Source: Hydractinia symbiolongicarpus (lineage: Eukaryota; Cnidaria; Hydrozoa; Anthoathecata; Hydractiniidae). From it: a DNA stretch of 64,000 nt. Every line of letters begins with the position of its first letter. The stretch's first letter is position 1. The stretch is from NCBI RefSeq assembly GCF_029227915.1, contig NC_079877.1, positions 29,909,851-29,973,850 of the forward strand, read 5' to 3'. Below, one piece after another: positions 44,693 through 56,348 of the stretch. The notes under the pieces are model-generated. The model worked only from the letters and a program-made list of their open reading frames with translations. It had not been told where the DNA came from and searched no databases. The translations under genes and the position numbers were made by a program.

Positions 44693-44774
44693 GGCAGGAT
44701 GGCCGAGCGGTCTAAGGCGCTGGTTTTAGGCACCAGTCACTTCGGTGGCGCGAGTTCGAATCTCGCTCCTGTCA
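44693..44774 (+). tRNA. tRNA-Leu-TAG: tRNA-Leu (UAG), consensus
   Basis: Exact consensus. Confidence 0.92.
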
Positions 44775-45158
44775 ACTAATCATACATGTTGAAAAGTACG
44801 TCGGACAAACGTTTTTATTTCCGCCTAACTAGTTTGCCTAGAAAATTGCGCGAACGTTTAAAGTGGATGTTTCACTAGTTTCGCTTGCATGCAGGACGGG
44901 ATCGCTAAAACTGCTTGACTGTGCAGGTATTTCCGCCCACAATCAGGCAAAACTCTCTAAATTGATGTAAAGTCACGGGACGAATACACTTGCGATGGAA
45001 TGTGCAGAGATGGTTGGGTATCAACGTATTATTTTGCGTCACTTACTTATTTGAATTTTTCATTCATTTCGGTCATTTTTACATGTCATCTAGTGCTTAA
45101 ATACGCGTAAATACTATTTTCTCTGCACGCTCGTCCACATTATGTAATTGAAAAATCG

Positions 45159-45240
45159 GGTAGGATGGCCGAGCGATCTAAGGCGCTGGTTTAAGGCACC
45201 AGTCACATCGGTGGCCCGAGCTCGAATCTCGCTCCTGTCA
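45159..45240 (+). pseudogene. tRNA-Leu (AAG) probable pseudogene
   Basis: C3 to T (wobble), D-loop G19 to A, variable loop ATCG, G49 to C mismatch, and T54 to C in the T-loop. Anticodon AAG remains. Confidence 0.55.
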
Positions 45241-45515
45241 TCTTATATCGCTTGACCTGAAATGTCCTGGGACAGAGAATATTGATTACGCTTCAAAATT
45301 CGTCCCCAGAAAGACGCAAATTTTAGAAAAAGTATAATTAACAAGTCTTTGTCGCATTGGGGAAAAATGTCACTTGTACCACTTGATTTTGCGGAAAATT
45401 TCGTTTATTTTTCGAAACAGAGATCTAAAGCGCTTAAACGACAGGAGATTTCGATTTACAGCTTGTTAAGAGCGATTGTCCGAATGAAACGTTCTTACAG
45501 TCATGTTCAACATAT

Positions 45516-46181
45516 CTATATAATAATACGCCAGTTCCGTCTGTCTGTGACTTTTGCAAAGTTGATATCGTCATATTCCTTTAATGTCGCCAAAAAATGC
45601 ATGTCTAATATGTTAAATTTTCCGACGTTACGGCGCGACGTCAATAATACTACCTTAACGTCAAAAAGTTATAATAAATTAATAAAGGCCAAATAACTTG
45701 GAAACAAGGAGGTGTCGTCAATGATTTTTCACCGTGTGGGTAATTTGGAACCACCTGGGACCATTTTAGGTAAGTTTCCCAAAACTAGGTCCCCGAATCC
45801 GTTTCGAAATGGTCGGGTTAATGACGTCATCAAAAAACCTTCAAAACCTAATATCTCTTCTACCCTTTATTTAAAGTACATGATCCTATACATTATCTTG
45901 ATCAGCGTTTCATAATCTATACAATGAAGGCAACGGGTGTACAAATTTTCTAAAAAAAAAATTTTGTGTTGACGCGCTAATGCTGACCTCAGCAAAATTT
46001 TTAAACTGTTAAATCTCATTAACCGTTCATCAACAGCACATGATCATATACATTTTCTTGATCAGCACTTTAAGCTTTCGACAATATACAAAATTTTAAA
46101 TTTTTTTAGTGGATGGGTTGCTGACTTCATCAAAATTTTTATGATTCCTCAGTGGATTTTTCCACGGACCTTATCGGCTAG
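45516..46181 (+). mobile_element. Unidentified ~666-bp insertion in array spacer
   Basis: Interrupts a spacer between 'gttcaacatat' and 'ttcttgataattg', which adjoin in other units. Unique in the window. It holds three diverged modules around 45813, 45977 and 46113, each with 'tgac(g/c/t)tca(t/g)caaaa'. Two have a following 'acatgatc(c/a)tatacatt' and 'cttgatcagc'. No inverted termini, target-site duplication or coding domain were found; the 67-codon frame at 45712-45915 has no recognisable motif. It could be a non-autonomous transposon, a satellite fragment or filler DNA. Confidence 0.6.
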
Positions 46182-46416
46182 TTTCTTGATAATTGTATAA
46201 TTTTTAACATTTAACCAACAAGAGTATAATTTTCGGCGTTTCATTATTGCACCCACGCAATGTGAACTTGTCAAAGTTTACTTGTCAACGGACAGACTTA
46301 GGACTTCGAGTCTTAGGTTAATGGGTAGAGCAAAAACCTTCCTGCTAATGTCAGCATAAGCCATTTTTGGTTTACTTGAACCTTTTTGGGACGGGGACTT
46401 TATATCTTAAAAAGTA

Positions 46417-46498
46417 GGCAGGATGGCCGAGCGGTCTAAGGCGCTGGTTTTAGGCACCAGTCACTTCGGTGGCGCGAGTTCGAATCTCGCTCCTGTCA
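46417..46498 (+). tRNA. tRNA-Leu-TAG: tRNA-Leu (UAG), consensus
   Basis: Exact consensus, first gene after the insertion. Confidence 0.92.
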
Positions 46499-46883
46499 AC
46501 TAATCATACATGTCTGAAAAGTACGTCGTACAAACGTTTTTATTTCAGCTTAACTATTTTGCCTAGAAAAATGCGCGAACGTTTAAAAAGGATGTATCAC
46601 AAGTTTCGCTTGCATGCAGGACGGGATCGCTAAAACTGCTTGACTGTGCAGGTAATTCCGCCCACAATCAGGCAAAACTCTCTTAATTGATGAAGAGTCA
46701 CGGGACGAATGAACTTGCAATGGAATGTGCAGAGCTGGTTGGGTATCAACGTATTATTTTGCGTCACTTACTTATTTAAATTTTTCATTCATTTCGGTCA
46801 TTTTTACATGTCATCTAGTGCTTAAATACGCGTAAATACTATTTTCTCTGCACGCTCGTCGACATTATGTATTTGAAACACCG

Positions 46884-46965
46884 GGCAGGATGGCCGAGCG
46901 GTCTAAGGCGCTGGTTTAAGGCACCAGTCACTTCTGTGGCGCGAGTTCGAATTTCGCTCCTGTCA
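46884..46965 (+). tRNA. tRNA-Leu-AAG: tRNA-Leu (AAG)
   Basis: Variable loop TTCT and C61 to T (G-U wobble in the T stem). Confidence 0.75.
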
Positions 46966-47476
46966 TCTTATATCGCATGACCGGAAATGTCCTCGGACAG
47001 AGAATATTGATTACCCTTAAAAACTTCGTCCCCAGAAAGACGCAAATTTGAGAAAAAGTATAATTAATAAGTGTTTGTCGCATTGGGGAAAAATGTCACT
47101 TGTACCACTTGATTTTGCGGAAAATTTTGTTTATTTTACGAAATAGAGATCTAAAACGTTTAAACGACAGGAGATTTGGATTTACAGCTTGTTAAGAGCG
47201 ATAGTCCGAATGAAACGGTCTTACAGTCATGTTAAACATTTTTCTTGATAATTGCATAATATTTAACATTTAACCCACAAGAGTATAATTTTCGGCGTTT
47301 GATTATTGTACCTACGCAATGTGAACTTGTCAAAGTTTACTTGTCAAGGGACAGACTTAGGACGTCGGATCTTAAGTTAATTGGTCAGAGCAAAAACCTT
47401 CCTGCTAATGTCAGAATAAGCCATTTTTGGTTTACTTGAACTTTTTTGGGTTGGGGATTTTATATCTTAAAAATAA

Positions 47477-47558
47477 GGCAGGATGGGCCAGAGGTCTAAG
47501 GCGCTGGTTTTAGGCACCAGTCACTTCGGTGGCGCGAGTTCGAATCTCGCTCCTGTCA
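47477..47558 (+). tRNA. tRNA-Leu (UAG), altered D arm
   Basis: D arm 'gggccagagg' loses one stem pair (G11 opposite G24) and changes the A box; remainder consensus. Confidence 0.5.
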
Positions 47559-47943
47559 ACTAATCATACAAGTCTGAAAAGTACGTCGGACAAACGTTTT
47601 TATTTTCGCTTAACCATTTTGCCTAGAAAAATGCGCGAACGTTTAAGAAGGATGTATCACAAGTTTCGCTTGCATGCGGGACGGGATCGCTAAAACTGCT
47701 TGACTGTGCAGGTATTTCCGCCCACAATCAGGCAAAACTCTCTAAATTGATGAAAAGTCAGGGGACGAATACACTTGCAATGGAATGTGCAGAGCTGGTT
47801 GGGCATTAACGTATGATTTTGCGTCACTTACTTATTTGAATTTTTCATATATTTCGTTCATTTTTACATGTCATCTAGTGCTTAAATACGCGTAAATACT
47901 ATTTTCTTTGCACTCTCGTCGACATTATGTATTTGAAAAACCG

Positions 47944-48025
47944 GGCAGGATGGCCGAGCGGTCTAAGGCGCTGGTTTAAGGCACCAGTCACTTCGGTGGC
48001 GCGAGTTCGAATCTCGCTCCTGTCA
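47944..48025 (+). tRNA. tRNA-Leu-AAG: tRNA-Leu (AAG), consensus
   Basis: Exact consensus; no oligo-T directly 3'. Confidence 0.9.
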
Positions 48026-48536
48026 TCTTATATCGCATGACCGGAAATGTCCTCGGACAGAGAATATTGCTTACGCTTAAAAACTTCGTCCCCAGAAAAA
48101 CGCAAATTTTAGAAAAAGTATAATTGACAAGTCTTTGTCGCATTGGGGTAAAGTGTCACTTGTACCACTTGATTTTGCGAAAAATTTCGTTTATTTTTCG
48201 AAACAGAGATCTAAAGCGTTTAAACGACAGGAGATTTGGATTTACAGCTTGTTAAGAGCGATAGTCCGAATGAAACGTTCTTACAGTCATGTTCAACATT
48301 TTTCTTGATAATTGCATAATTTTTAACATTTAACCCACAAGAGTATAATTTTCGGCGTTTCATTATTGTACCCACGCAATGTGAATTTGTCAAAGTTTAC
48401 TTGTCAAGGGACAGACTTAGCAATTCGAATCTTAGGTTAATTGGTTAGAACAAAAATCTTCCTGCTAATGTCAGCATAAGCCATTTTTGGTTTACTTGAA
48501 CTTTTTTGATAGGGGGATTTTATTTCTTAAAAAATA

Positions 48537-48618
48537 GGCATGATGGCCGAGCGGTCTAAGGCGCTGGTTTTAGGCACCAGTCACTTCGGTGGCGCGAGTT
48601 CGAATCTCGCTCCCGTGA
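48537..48618 (+). pseudogene. tRNA-Leu (UAG) pseudogene, acceptor decayed
   Basis: Acceptor strands GGCATGA and TCCCGTG leave mismatches at 1-72, 4-69 and 5-68, while everything between is exact consensus, including anticodon TAG. Confidence 0.7.
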
Positions 48619-49003
48619 ACTAATCATACATGTTTCAAAAGTATATCGAACAAACGTTTTTATTTCCGCTTAACTATTTTGCCTAGAAAAAAGCGCGAAC
48701 GTTTAAAAAGGATGTTTCACAAGTTTCGCTTGCATGCAGGACGGAATCACTAAAACTGCTTGACTGTGCAGGTAATTCTTCCCACAATCAGGCAAAACTA
48801 TCTAAATTGATGAAAAGTCACGGGACGAATGCACTTGCAATGGAATGGGCAGAACTGGTTGGGTATCAACGTATTATTTAGCGTCACTTAGTTATTTGAA
48901 TTTTTCATACATTTTGGTCATTTTTACATGTCATCTAGTGCTTAAATACGCGTAAATACTATTTTCTCTGCACGCTTGTCGACATTATGTATTTGAAAAA
49001 CCG

Positions 49004-49085
49004 GGCAGGATGGCCGAGCGGTATAAGGCGCTGGGTTAAGGCACCAGTCACTTCAGTGGCGCGAGTTTGAATCTCGCTCCTGTCA
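49004..49085 (+). tRNA. tRNA-Leu (AAG), decayed
   Basis: D-loop change, T31 to G mismatch at the loop-closing pair, variable-arm change and T-loop TTTGAAT. Confidence 0.45.
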
Positions 49086-49596
49086 TCTTATATTGCATGA
49101 CCGGAAATGTCCTCGGACAGAGAATATTGATTACGCTTAAAAACTTCGTCCCCAGAAAGACGCAAATTTTAGAAAAAGTATAATTAACAAGTCTTTGTCG
49201 CATTGGGTTAAAGTGTCACTTGTACCACTTGATTTTGCGAAAAATTTCGTTTATTTTTCGAAACAGAGATCTAAAGCGTTTAAACGACAGGAGATTTGGA
49301 TTTACAGCTTGTTAAGAGCGATAGTCCGAATGAAACGTTCTTACAGTCATGTTCAACATTTTTCTTGATAATTGCATAATTTTTAACATTTAACCCACAA
49401 GAGTATAATTTTCGGCGTTTCATTATTGTACCCACGCAATGTGAACTTGTCAAAGTTTACTTGTCAAGGGACAGACTTAGCAATTCGGATCTTAGGTTAA
49501 TTGGTTAGAACAAAAATCTTCCTGCTAATGTCAGCATAAGCCATTTTTGGTTTACTTGAACTTTTTTGAGACGGGGATTTTATTTATTAAAAAATA

Positions 49597-49678
49597 GTCA
49601 TGATGGCCGAGAGGTCTAAGGCGCTGGTTTTAGGCACCAGTCACTTCGGTGGCGCGAGTTCGAATCTCGCTCCCGTGA
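49597..49678 (+). pseudogene. tRNA-Leu (UAG) pseudogene, acceptor decayed
   Basis: Unit duplicate of 48537 with G2 to T and C16 to A in addition; 3' strand TCCCGTG. Confidence 0.75.
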
Positions 49679-50062
49679 ACTAATCATACATGTTTCAAAA
49701 GTATATCGAACAAACGTTTTTATTTCCGCTTAACTATTTTGCCTAGGAAAAAGCGCGAACGTTTAAAAAGGATGTTTCACAAGTTTCGCTTGCATGCAGG
49801 ACGGGATCACTAAAACTGCTTGACTGTGCAGGTAATTCCTCCCACAATCAGGCAAAACTATCTAAATTGATGAAAAGTCACGGGACGAATGCACTTGCAA
49901 TGGAATGGGCAGAGCTGGTTGGGTATCAACGTATTATTTTGCGTCACTTACTTATTTGAATTTTTCATACATTTGGTCATTTTTACATGTCATCTAGTGC
50001 TTAAATGCGCGTAAATACTATTTTCTCTGCACGCTTGTCGACATTATGCATTTGAAAAACCG

Positions 50063-50144
50063 GGCAGGATGGACGAGCGATCTAAGGCGCTGGTTTAAGG
50101 CACCAGTCATTTCGGAGGCGCGAGTTCGAATATCGCTCCTGTCA
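50063..50144 (+). pseudogene. tRNA-Leu (AAG) probable pseudogene
   Basis: C11 to A, G19 to A, variable arm 'catttcggagg', and the T stem closed by ATCGC with a lost pair. A 21-bp deletion in the flank follows. Confidence 0.6.
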
Positions 50145-50633
50145 TCTTATATCGCAGAGAATATTGATTACGCTTAAAAACTTCGTCCCCAGAAAGACGC
50201 AAATTTGAGAAAAAGTATAATTAATAAGTGTTTGTCGCATTGGGGAAAAATGTCACTTGTACCACTTGATTTTGCGGAAAATTTCGTTTATTTTACGAAA
50301 TAGAGATCTAAAGCGTTTAAACGACAGGAGATTTGGATTTACAGCTTGTTAAGAGCGATAGTCCGAATGAAACGGTCTTACAGTCATGTTAAACATTTTT
50401 CTTGATAATTGCATAATATTTAACATTTAACCCACAAGAGTATAATTTTCGGCGTTTGATTATTGTACCTACGCAATAGGAACTTGTCAAAGTTTACTTG
50501 TCAAGGGACAGACTTAGGACGTCGGATCTTAAGTTAATTGGTCAGAGCAAAAACCTTCCTGCTAATGTCAGAATAAGCCATTTGTGGTTTACTTGAACTT
50601 TTTTGGGACAGGGATTTTATATCTTAAAAATAA

Positions 50634-50715
50634 GGCAGGATGGCCCAGGGGTCTAAGGCGCTGGTTTTAGGCACCAGTCACTTCGGTAGCGCGAGTTCGA
50701 ATCTCGCTCCTGTCA
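50634..50715 (+). tRNA. tRNA-Leu-TAG: tRNA-Leu (UAG), D-loop variant
   Basis: D arm 'gcccaggggtctaaggc' keeps the three-pair stem; one variable-arm G to A. Better preserved than its relative at 47477. Confidence 0.65.
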
Positions 50716-51100
50716 ACTAATCATACATGTCTGAAAAGTACGACGGACAAACGTTTTTATTTTCGCTTAACCATTTTGCCTAGAAAAATGCGCGAACGTT
50801 TAAGAAGGATGTATCACAAGTTTCGCTTGCATGCAGGACGGGATCGCTAAAACTGCTTGACTGTGCAGGTATTTCCGCCCACAATCAGGCAAAACTCTCT
50901 AAATTGATGAAAAGTCACGGGACGAACACACTTGCAATGGAATGTGCAGAGCTGGTTGGGTATCAACGTATTATTTTGCGTCACTTACTTATTTGAATTT
51001 TTCATATATTTCGGTCATTTTTACATGTCATCTAGTGCTTAAATACGCGTAAATACTATTTTCTTTGCACTCTCGTCGACATTATGTATTTGAAAAACCG

Positions 51101-51182
51101 GGCAGGATGGCCGAGCGGTCTAAGGCGCTGGTTTAAGGCACCAGTCACTTCGGTGGCGCGAGTTCGAATCTCGCTCCTGTCA
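51101..51182 (+). tRNA. tRNA-Leu-AAG: tRNA-Leu (AAG), consensus
   Basis: Exact consensus. Confidence 0.9.
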
Positions 51183-51693
51183 TCTTATATCGCATGACCG
51201 GAAATGTCCTCGGACAGAGAATATTGATTACGCTTAAAAACTTCGTCCCCAGAAAGACGCAAATTTTAGAAAAAGTATAATTAACAAGTCTTTGTCGCAT
51301 TGGGAAAAAGTGTCACTTGTACCACTTGATTTTGCGGAAAATTTCGTTTATTTTTCGAAACAGAGATCTAAAGCGTTTAAACGACAGGAGATTTGGATTT
51401 ACAGCTTGTTAAGAGCGATAGTCCGAATGAAACGTTCTTACAGTCATGTTCAACATTTTTCTTGATAATTGCATAATTTTTAACATTTAACCCACAAGAG
51501 TATAATTTTCGGCGCTTCATTATTGTACCCACGCAATGTGAACTTGTCAAAGTTTACTTGTCAACGGACAGACTTAGGACTTCGGATCTTAGGTTAATTG
51601 GTTAGAGCAAAAACTTTCCTGCTAATGTCAGCATAAGCCATTTTTGGTTTACTTGAACTTTTTTGGGACGGGGATTTTATATCTTAAAAAGAA

Positions 51694-51775
51694 GGCAGGA
51701 TGGCCGAGCAGTCTAAGGCGCTGGTTTTAGGCACCAGTCACTTTGGTGGCGCGAGTTCGAATCTCGCTCCTGTCA
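51694..51775 (+). tRNA. tRNA-Leu-TAG: tRNA-Leu (UAG), D-loop GG lost
   Basis: One of the invariant D-loop G pair (18/19) is A; TTTG variable loop. Confidence 0.65.
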
Positions 51776-52159
51776 ACTAATCATACATGTCTGAAAAGTA
51801 CGTCGGTCAAACGTTTTCATTCCGCTTAACCATTTTGCCTAGAAAAATGCTCGAACGTTTAAAAAGGATGTATCACAAGTTTCGCTTGCATGCAGGACGG
51901 GATCGCTAAAACTGCTTGACTGTGCAGGTAATTCCACCCACAATAAGGCAAAACTCTTTTAATTGATGAAGAGTCACGGGACGAATGAACTTGCAATGGA
52001 ATGTGCAGAGCTGGTTGGGTATCAACGTATTATTTTGCGTCACTTACTTATTTGAATTTTTCATTCATTTCGGTCATTTTTACATGTCATCTAGTGCTTA
52101 AATACGCGAAAATACTATTTTCTCTGCACGCTCGTCGACATTATGTATTTGAAAATCCG

Positions 52160-52241
52160 GGCTTGATGGCCGAGCGGTCTAAGGCGCTTGCTTAAGGAAC
52201 CAGTCACTTCGGTGGCGCGACTTCGAATTTCGCTCCTGTCA
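52160..52241 (+). pseudogene. tRNA-Leu (AAG) pseudogene
   Basis: Acceptor GGCTTGA loses two pairs, the anticodon arm reads CTTGC/ACCAG with two mismatches and loop TTAAGGA, and the T stem is GCGAC. Confidence 0.75.
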
Positions 52242-52752
52242 TCTTATATCGAATGACCGGAAATGTCCTCGGACAGAGAATATTGATTACGCTTAAAAAC
52301 TTCGTCCCCAGAAAGCCGAAAATTTTAGAAAAAGTATAATTAACAAGTCTTTGTGGCATTGGGGAAAAATGGCACTTGTACCACTTGATTTTGCGGAAAA
52401 TTTCGTTTATTTTTCGAAACAGGGATCTAAAGCGCTTAAACGACAGGAGATTTCGATTTACAGCTTGTTAAGAGCAATTGTCCGAATGAAACGTTCTTAC
52501 AGTCATGTTCAACATATTTCTTGATAATTGCATAATTTTTAACATTTAACCCACAAGAGTATAATTTTCGGCGCTTCATTATTGTACCCACGCAATGTGA
52601 ACTTGTCAAAGTTTACTTGTCAACGGACAGACTTAGGACTTCGGAGCTTAGGTTAATTGGTTAGAGCAAAAACTTTCCTGCTAATGTCAGCATAAGCCAT
52701 TTTTGGTTTACTTGAACTTTTTTGGGACGGGGACTTTATATCTTAAAAAGAA

Positions 52753-52834
52753 GGCAGGATGGCCGAGCAGTCTAAGGCGCTGGTTTTAGGCACCAGTCAC
52801 TTTGGTGGCGCGAGTTCGAATCTCGCTCCTGTCA
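52753..52834 (+). tRNA. tRNA-Leu-TAG: tRNA-Leu (UAG), D-loop GG lost
   Basis: Same D-loop A and TTTG loop as 51694. Confidence 0.65.
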
Positions 52835-53218
52835 ACTAATCATACATGTCTGAAAAGTACGTCGGTCAAACGTTTTCATTCCGCTTAACTATTTTGCCTA
52901 GAAAAATGCGCGAACGTTTAAAAAGGATGTATCACAAGTTTCGCTTGCATGCAGGACGGGATCGCTAAAACTGCTTGACTGTGCAGGTAATTCCGCCCAC
53001 AATAAGGCAAAACTCTCTTAATTGATGAAGAGTCACGGGACGAATGAACTTGCAATGGAATGTGCAGAGCTGGTTGGGTATCAACGTATTATTTTGCGTC
53101 ACTTACTTATTTGAATTTTTCATTCATTTCGGTCATTTTTACATGTCATCTAGTGCTTAAATACGCGTAAATACTATTTTCTCTGCACGCTCGTCGACAT
53201 TATGTATTTGAAAAACCG

Positions 53219-53300
53219 GGCAGGATGGCCGAGCGGTCTTAGGCGCTTGTTTAAGGCACCAGTCACTTCGGTGGTGCGAGTTCGAATCTCGCTCCTGTCA
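53219..53300 (+). tRNA. tRNA-Leu-AAG: tRNA-Leu (AAG), anticodon-stem mismatch
   Basis: G29 to T in CTTGT/ACCAG, D-loop A to T. Confidence 0.55.
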
Positions 53301-53811
53301 TCTTATATCGCATGACCGGAAATGTCCTCGGACAGAGAATATTGATTACGCTTAAAAACTTCGTCCCCAGAAAGCCGAAAATTTTAGAAAAAGTATAATT
53401 AACAAGTCTTTGTGGCATTGGGGAAAAATGGCACTTGTACCACTTGATTTTGCGGAAAATTTCGTTTATTTTTCGAAACAGAGATCTAAAGCGCTTAAAC
53501 GACAGGAGATTTCGATTTACAGCTTGTTAAGAGCAATTGTCCGAATGAAACGTTCTTACAGTCATGTTCAACATATTTCTTGATAATTGCATAATTTTTA
53601 ACATTTAACCCACAAGAGTAAAATTTTCGGCGCTTCATTATTGTACCCACGCAATGTGAACTTGTCAAAGTTTACTTGTCAACGGACAGACTTAGGACTT
53701 CGGATCTTAGGTTAATTGGTTAGAGCAAAATCTTTCCTGCTAATGTCAGCATAAGCCATTTTTGGTTTACTTGAACTTTTTTGGGACGGGGACTTTATAT
53801 CTTAAAAAGTA

Positions 53812-53893
53812 GACAGGATGGCCGAGCGGTCTAAGGCGCTGGTTTTAGGCACCAGTCACTTTGGTGGAGCGAGTTCGAATCTCGCTCCTGTCA
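53812..53893 (+). tRNA. tRNA-Leu-TAG: tRNA-Leu (UAG), A2-U71
   Basis: G2 to A replaces the G-U wobble with a Watson-Crick A-U. TTTG loop and one variable-arm C to A. Well-paired throughout. Confidence 0.8.
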
Positions 53894-54277
53894 ACTAATC
53901 ATACATGTCTGAAAAGTACGTCGGTCAAACGTTTTCATTCCGCTTAACCATTTTGCCTAGAAAAATGCTCGAACGTTTAAAAAGGATGTATCACAAGTTT
54001 CGCTTGCATGCAGGACGGGATCGCTAAAACTGCTTGACTGTGCAGGTAATTCCGCCCACAATAAGGCAAAACTCTCTTAAGTGATGAAGAGTCACGGGAC
54101 GAATGAACTTGCAATGGAATGTGCAGACCTGGTTGGGTATCAACGTATTATTTTGCGTCACTTACTTATTTGAATTTTTCATTCATTTCGGTCATTTTTA
54201 CATGTCATCTAGTGCTTAAATACGCGAAAATACTATTTTCTCTGCACGCTCGTCGACATTATGTATTTGAAAATCCG

Positions 54278-54359
54278 GGCAGGATGGCCGAGCGGTCTAA
54301 GGCGCTTGTTTAAGGCACCAGTCACTTCGGTGGCGCGAGTTCGAATTTCGCTCCTGTAA
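54278..54359 (+). tRNA. tRNA-Leu (AAG), decayed
   Basis: Anticodon-stem G29 to T, C61 to T wobble, and C72 to A opposite G1. Confidence 0.5.
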
Positions 54360-54869
54360 TCTTATATCGCATGACCGGAAATGTCCTCGGACAGAGAATA
54401 TTGATTACGCTTAAAAACTTCGTCCCCAGAAAGACGCAAACTTTAGAAAAAGTATAATTAATAAGTGTTTGTCGCATTGGGGAAAAATGTCACTTGTACC
54501 ACTTGATTTTGCGGAAAATTTCGTTTATTTTTCGAAACAGAGATCTAAAGCGTTTAAACGACAGAAGATTTAGATTTACAGCTTGTTAAGAGCGATAATC
54601 CGAATGAGACGGTGTTACAGTCATGTTCAACATTTTACTTGATCATTGCATAATATTTAACATTTAACCCACAAGAGTATAATTTTCGGCGTTTCATTAT
54701 TGTACCCACGCAATGTGAACTTGTCAAAGTTTACTTGTCAAGGGACAGACATAGGACTTCGGATCTTAGGTTCATTGGTTAGAGCAAAAACCTTCCTGCT
54801 AATGTCAGAATAAGCCATTTTTGGTTTACTTGAACTTTTTTGGGACGGGGATTTTATATCTTAAAAAAA

Positions 54870-54951
54870 GGCAGGATGGCCGAGCGGTCTAAGGCGCTGG
54901 TTTTAGGCACCAGTCACTTCGGTTGCGCGAGTTCGAATCTCGCTCCTGTCA
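54870..54951 (+). tRNA. tRNA-Leu-TAG: tRNA-Leu (UAG)
   Basis: One variable-arm G to T; otherwise consensus. The spacer after it has lost roughly 110 bp ('catgtctg' joined to 'taactgcttg'). Confidence 0.82.
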
Positions 54952-55220
54952 ACTAATCATACATGTCTGTAACTGCTTGACTGTGCAGGTATTTCCGCCC
55001 ACAATCAGGCAAAACTCTCTAAATTGATGAAAAGTCACAGGACGAATACACTTGCAATGGAATGGGTAGAGCTGGTTGGGTATCAACGTATTATTTTGCG
55101 TCACTTACTTATTTCAATATTCCATATATTTCGGTCATTTTTACATGTCATCTACTGCTTAAATACGTGTAAATACTATTTTCCTTGCACTCTCGTCCAC
55201 ATTATGTATTTGAAAAACCG

Positions 55221-55289
55221 GGCAGGATGGCCGAGCGGTCTAAGGCGTTGGTCACTTCGGTGACGCGAGTTCGAATCTCGCTCCTGTCA
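55221..55289 (+). pseudogene. tRNA-Leu pseudogene, anticodon arm deleted
   Basis: 69 nt. 'ggcgttggt' joins 'cacttcggtg', deleting 13 nt (anticodon loop and the 3' side of its stem). D and T arms and promoter boxes remain. Confidence 0.9.
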
Positions 55290-55432
55290 TCTTATATCGC
55301 ATGACCGGAAATATCCTGGGACAGAGAATATTGATTACGCTTAAAAACTTCGTCCTGAGAAAGACGCAAATTTTAGAAAAACTATAATTAACAAGTCTTT
55401 GTTGCATTGGGGAAAAATGTCACTTGTACCAC

Positions 55433-55594
55433 TTGATTTTGCGGAACATTTCGTTTATTTTACAAAACAGAGATCTAAAGCGTTTAAACGACAGGAGATT
55501 TGGATTTACAGCTTGTTAAGCGCGATTGTCCGAATGAAACGGTCTTACAGTCATGTTCAACATTTTTCTTGATAATTGCATAATTTTTAACATT
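55433..55594 (+). repeat. Spacer patch identical to 10801-10962
   Basis: About 160 bp including 'ttttacaaaacag' and 'ttaagcgcgattg', combinations seen only here and at 10801-10962. Both patches sit at edges of long duplications. Confidence 0.75.
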
Positions 55595-55800
55595 TAACCC
55601 ACAAGAGTATAATTTTCGGCGCTTCATTATTGTACCCACGCAATGTGAACTTGTCAAAATTTACTTGTCAACGGACAGACTTAGGACTTCGGAGCTTAGG
55701 TTAATTGGTTAGAGCAAAAACTTTCCTGCTAATGTCAGCATAAGCCATTTTTGGTTTACTTGAACTTTTTTGGGACGGGGACTTTATATCTTAAAAAGAA

Positions 55801-55882
55801 GGCAGGATGGCCGAGCAGTCTAAGGCGCTGGTTTTAGGCACCAGTCACTTTGGTGGCGCGAGTTCGAATCTCGCTCCTGTCA
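55801..55882 (+). tRNA. tRNA-Leu-TAG: tRNA-Leu (UAG), D-loop GG lost
   Basis: Duplicate of 52753. Confidence 0.65.
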
Positions 55883-56266
55883 ACTAATCATACATGTCTG
55901 AAAAGTACGTCGGTCAAACGTTTTCATTCCGCTTAACTATTTTGCCTAGAAAAATGCGCGAACGTTTAAAAAGGATGTATCACAAGTTTCGCTTGCATGC
56001 AGGACGGGATCGCTAAAACTGCTTGACTGTGCAGGTAATTCCGCCCACAATAAGGCAAAACTCTCTTAATTGATGAAGAGTCACGGGACGAATGAACTTG
56101 CAATGGAATGTGCAGAGCTGGTTGGGTATCAACGTATTATTTTGCGTCACTTACTTATTTGAATTTTTCATTCATTTCGGTCATTTTTACATGTCATCTA
56201 GTGCTTAAATACGCGTAAATACTATTTTCTCTGCACGCTCGTCGACATTATGTATTTGAAAAACCG

Positions 56267-56348
56267 GGCAGGATGGCCGAGCGGTCTTAGGCGCTTGTTT
56301 AAGGCACCAGTCACTTCGGTGGTGCGAGTTCGAATCTCGCTCCTGTCA
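56267..56348 (+). tRNA. tRNA-Leu-AAG: tRNA-Leu (AAG), anticodon-stem mismatch
   Basis: Duplicate of 53219. Confidence 0.55.

Larger units (their letters stand above)
8799..45515 (+). repeat. tRNA-Leu tandem array, segment 2
   Basis: Uninterrupted 1,059-bp-type units, some shortened by deletions. Spacer after UAG slots is about 385 bp and after AAG slots about 510 bp. Neither spacer type contains a credible gene. Short frames that recur every unit either read through a tRNA (sense or antisense) or cover spacer, and lose their starts or stops between units. Confidence 0.95.
47040..48480 (+). repeat. Left copy of ~3,157-bp-offset duplication
   Basis: Shares 'aatttgagaaaaag', 'gtcatgttaaacat', 'gacgtcggatcttaag' and the changed 'gcccag'-type D arm with about 50197-51637. 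Edges approximate. Confidence 0.6.
50197..51637 (+). repeat. Right copy of ~3,157-bp-offset duplication
   Basis: Counterpart of about 47040-48480. The two are separated by the 48.5/49.6-kb pair of acceptor-decayed units. Edges approximate. Confidence 0.6.
52501..55440 (+). repeat. Left copy of 3,048-bp-offset duplication
   Basis: Matches 55549-58488 across three units, including the anticodon-deleted tRNA and a shortened spacer. Between the copies lies the 'acaaaacag...taagcgcgattg' patch. Left edge approximate. Confidence 0.8.
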
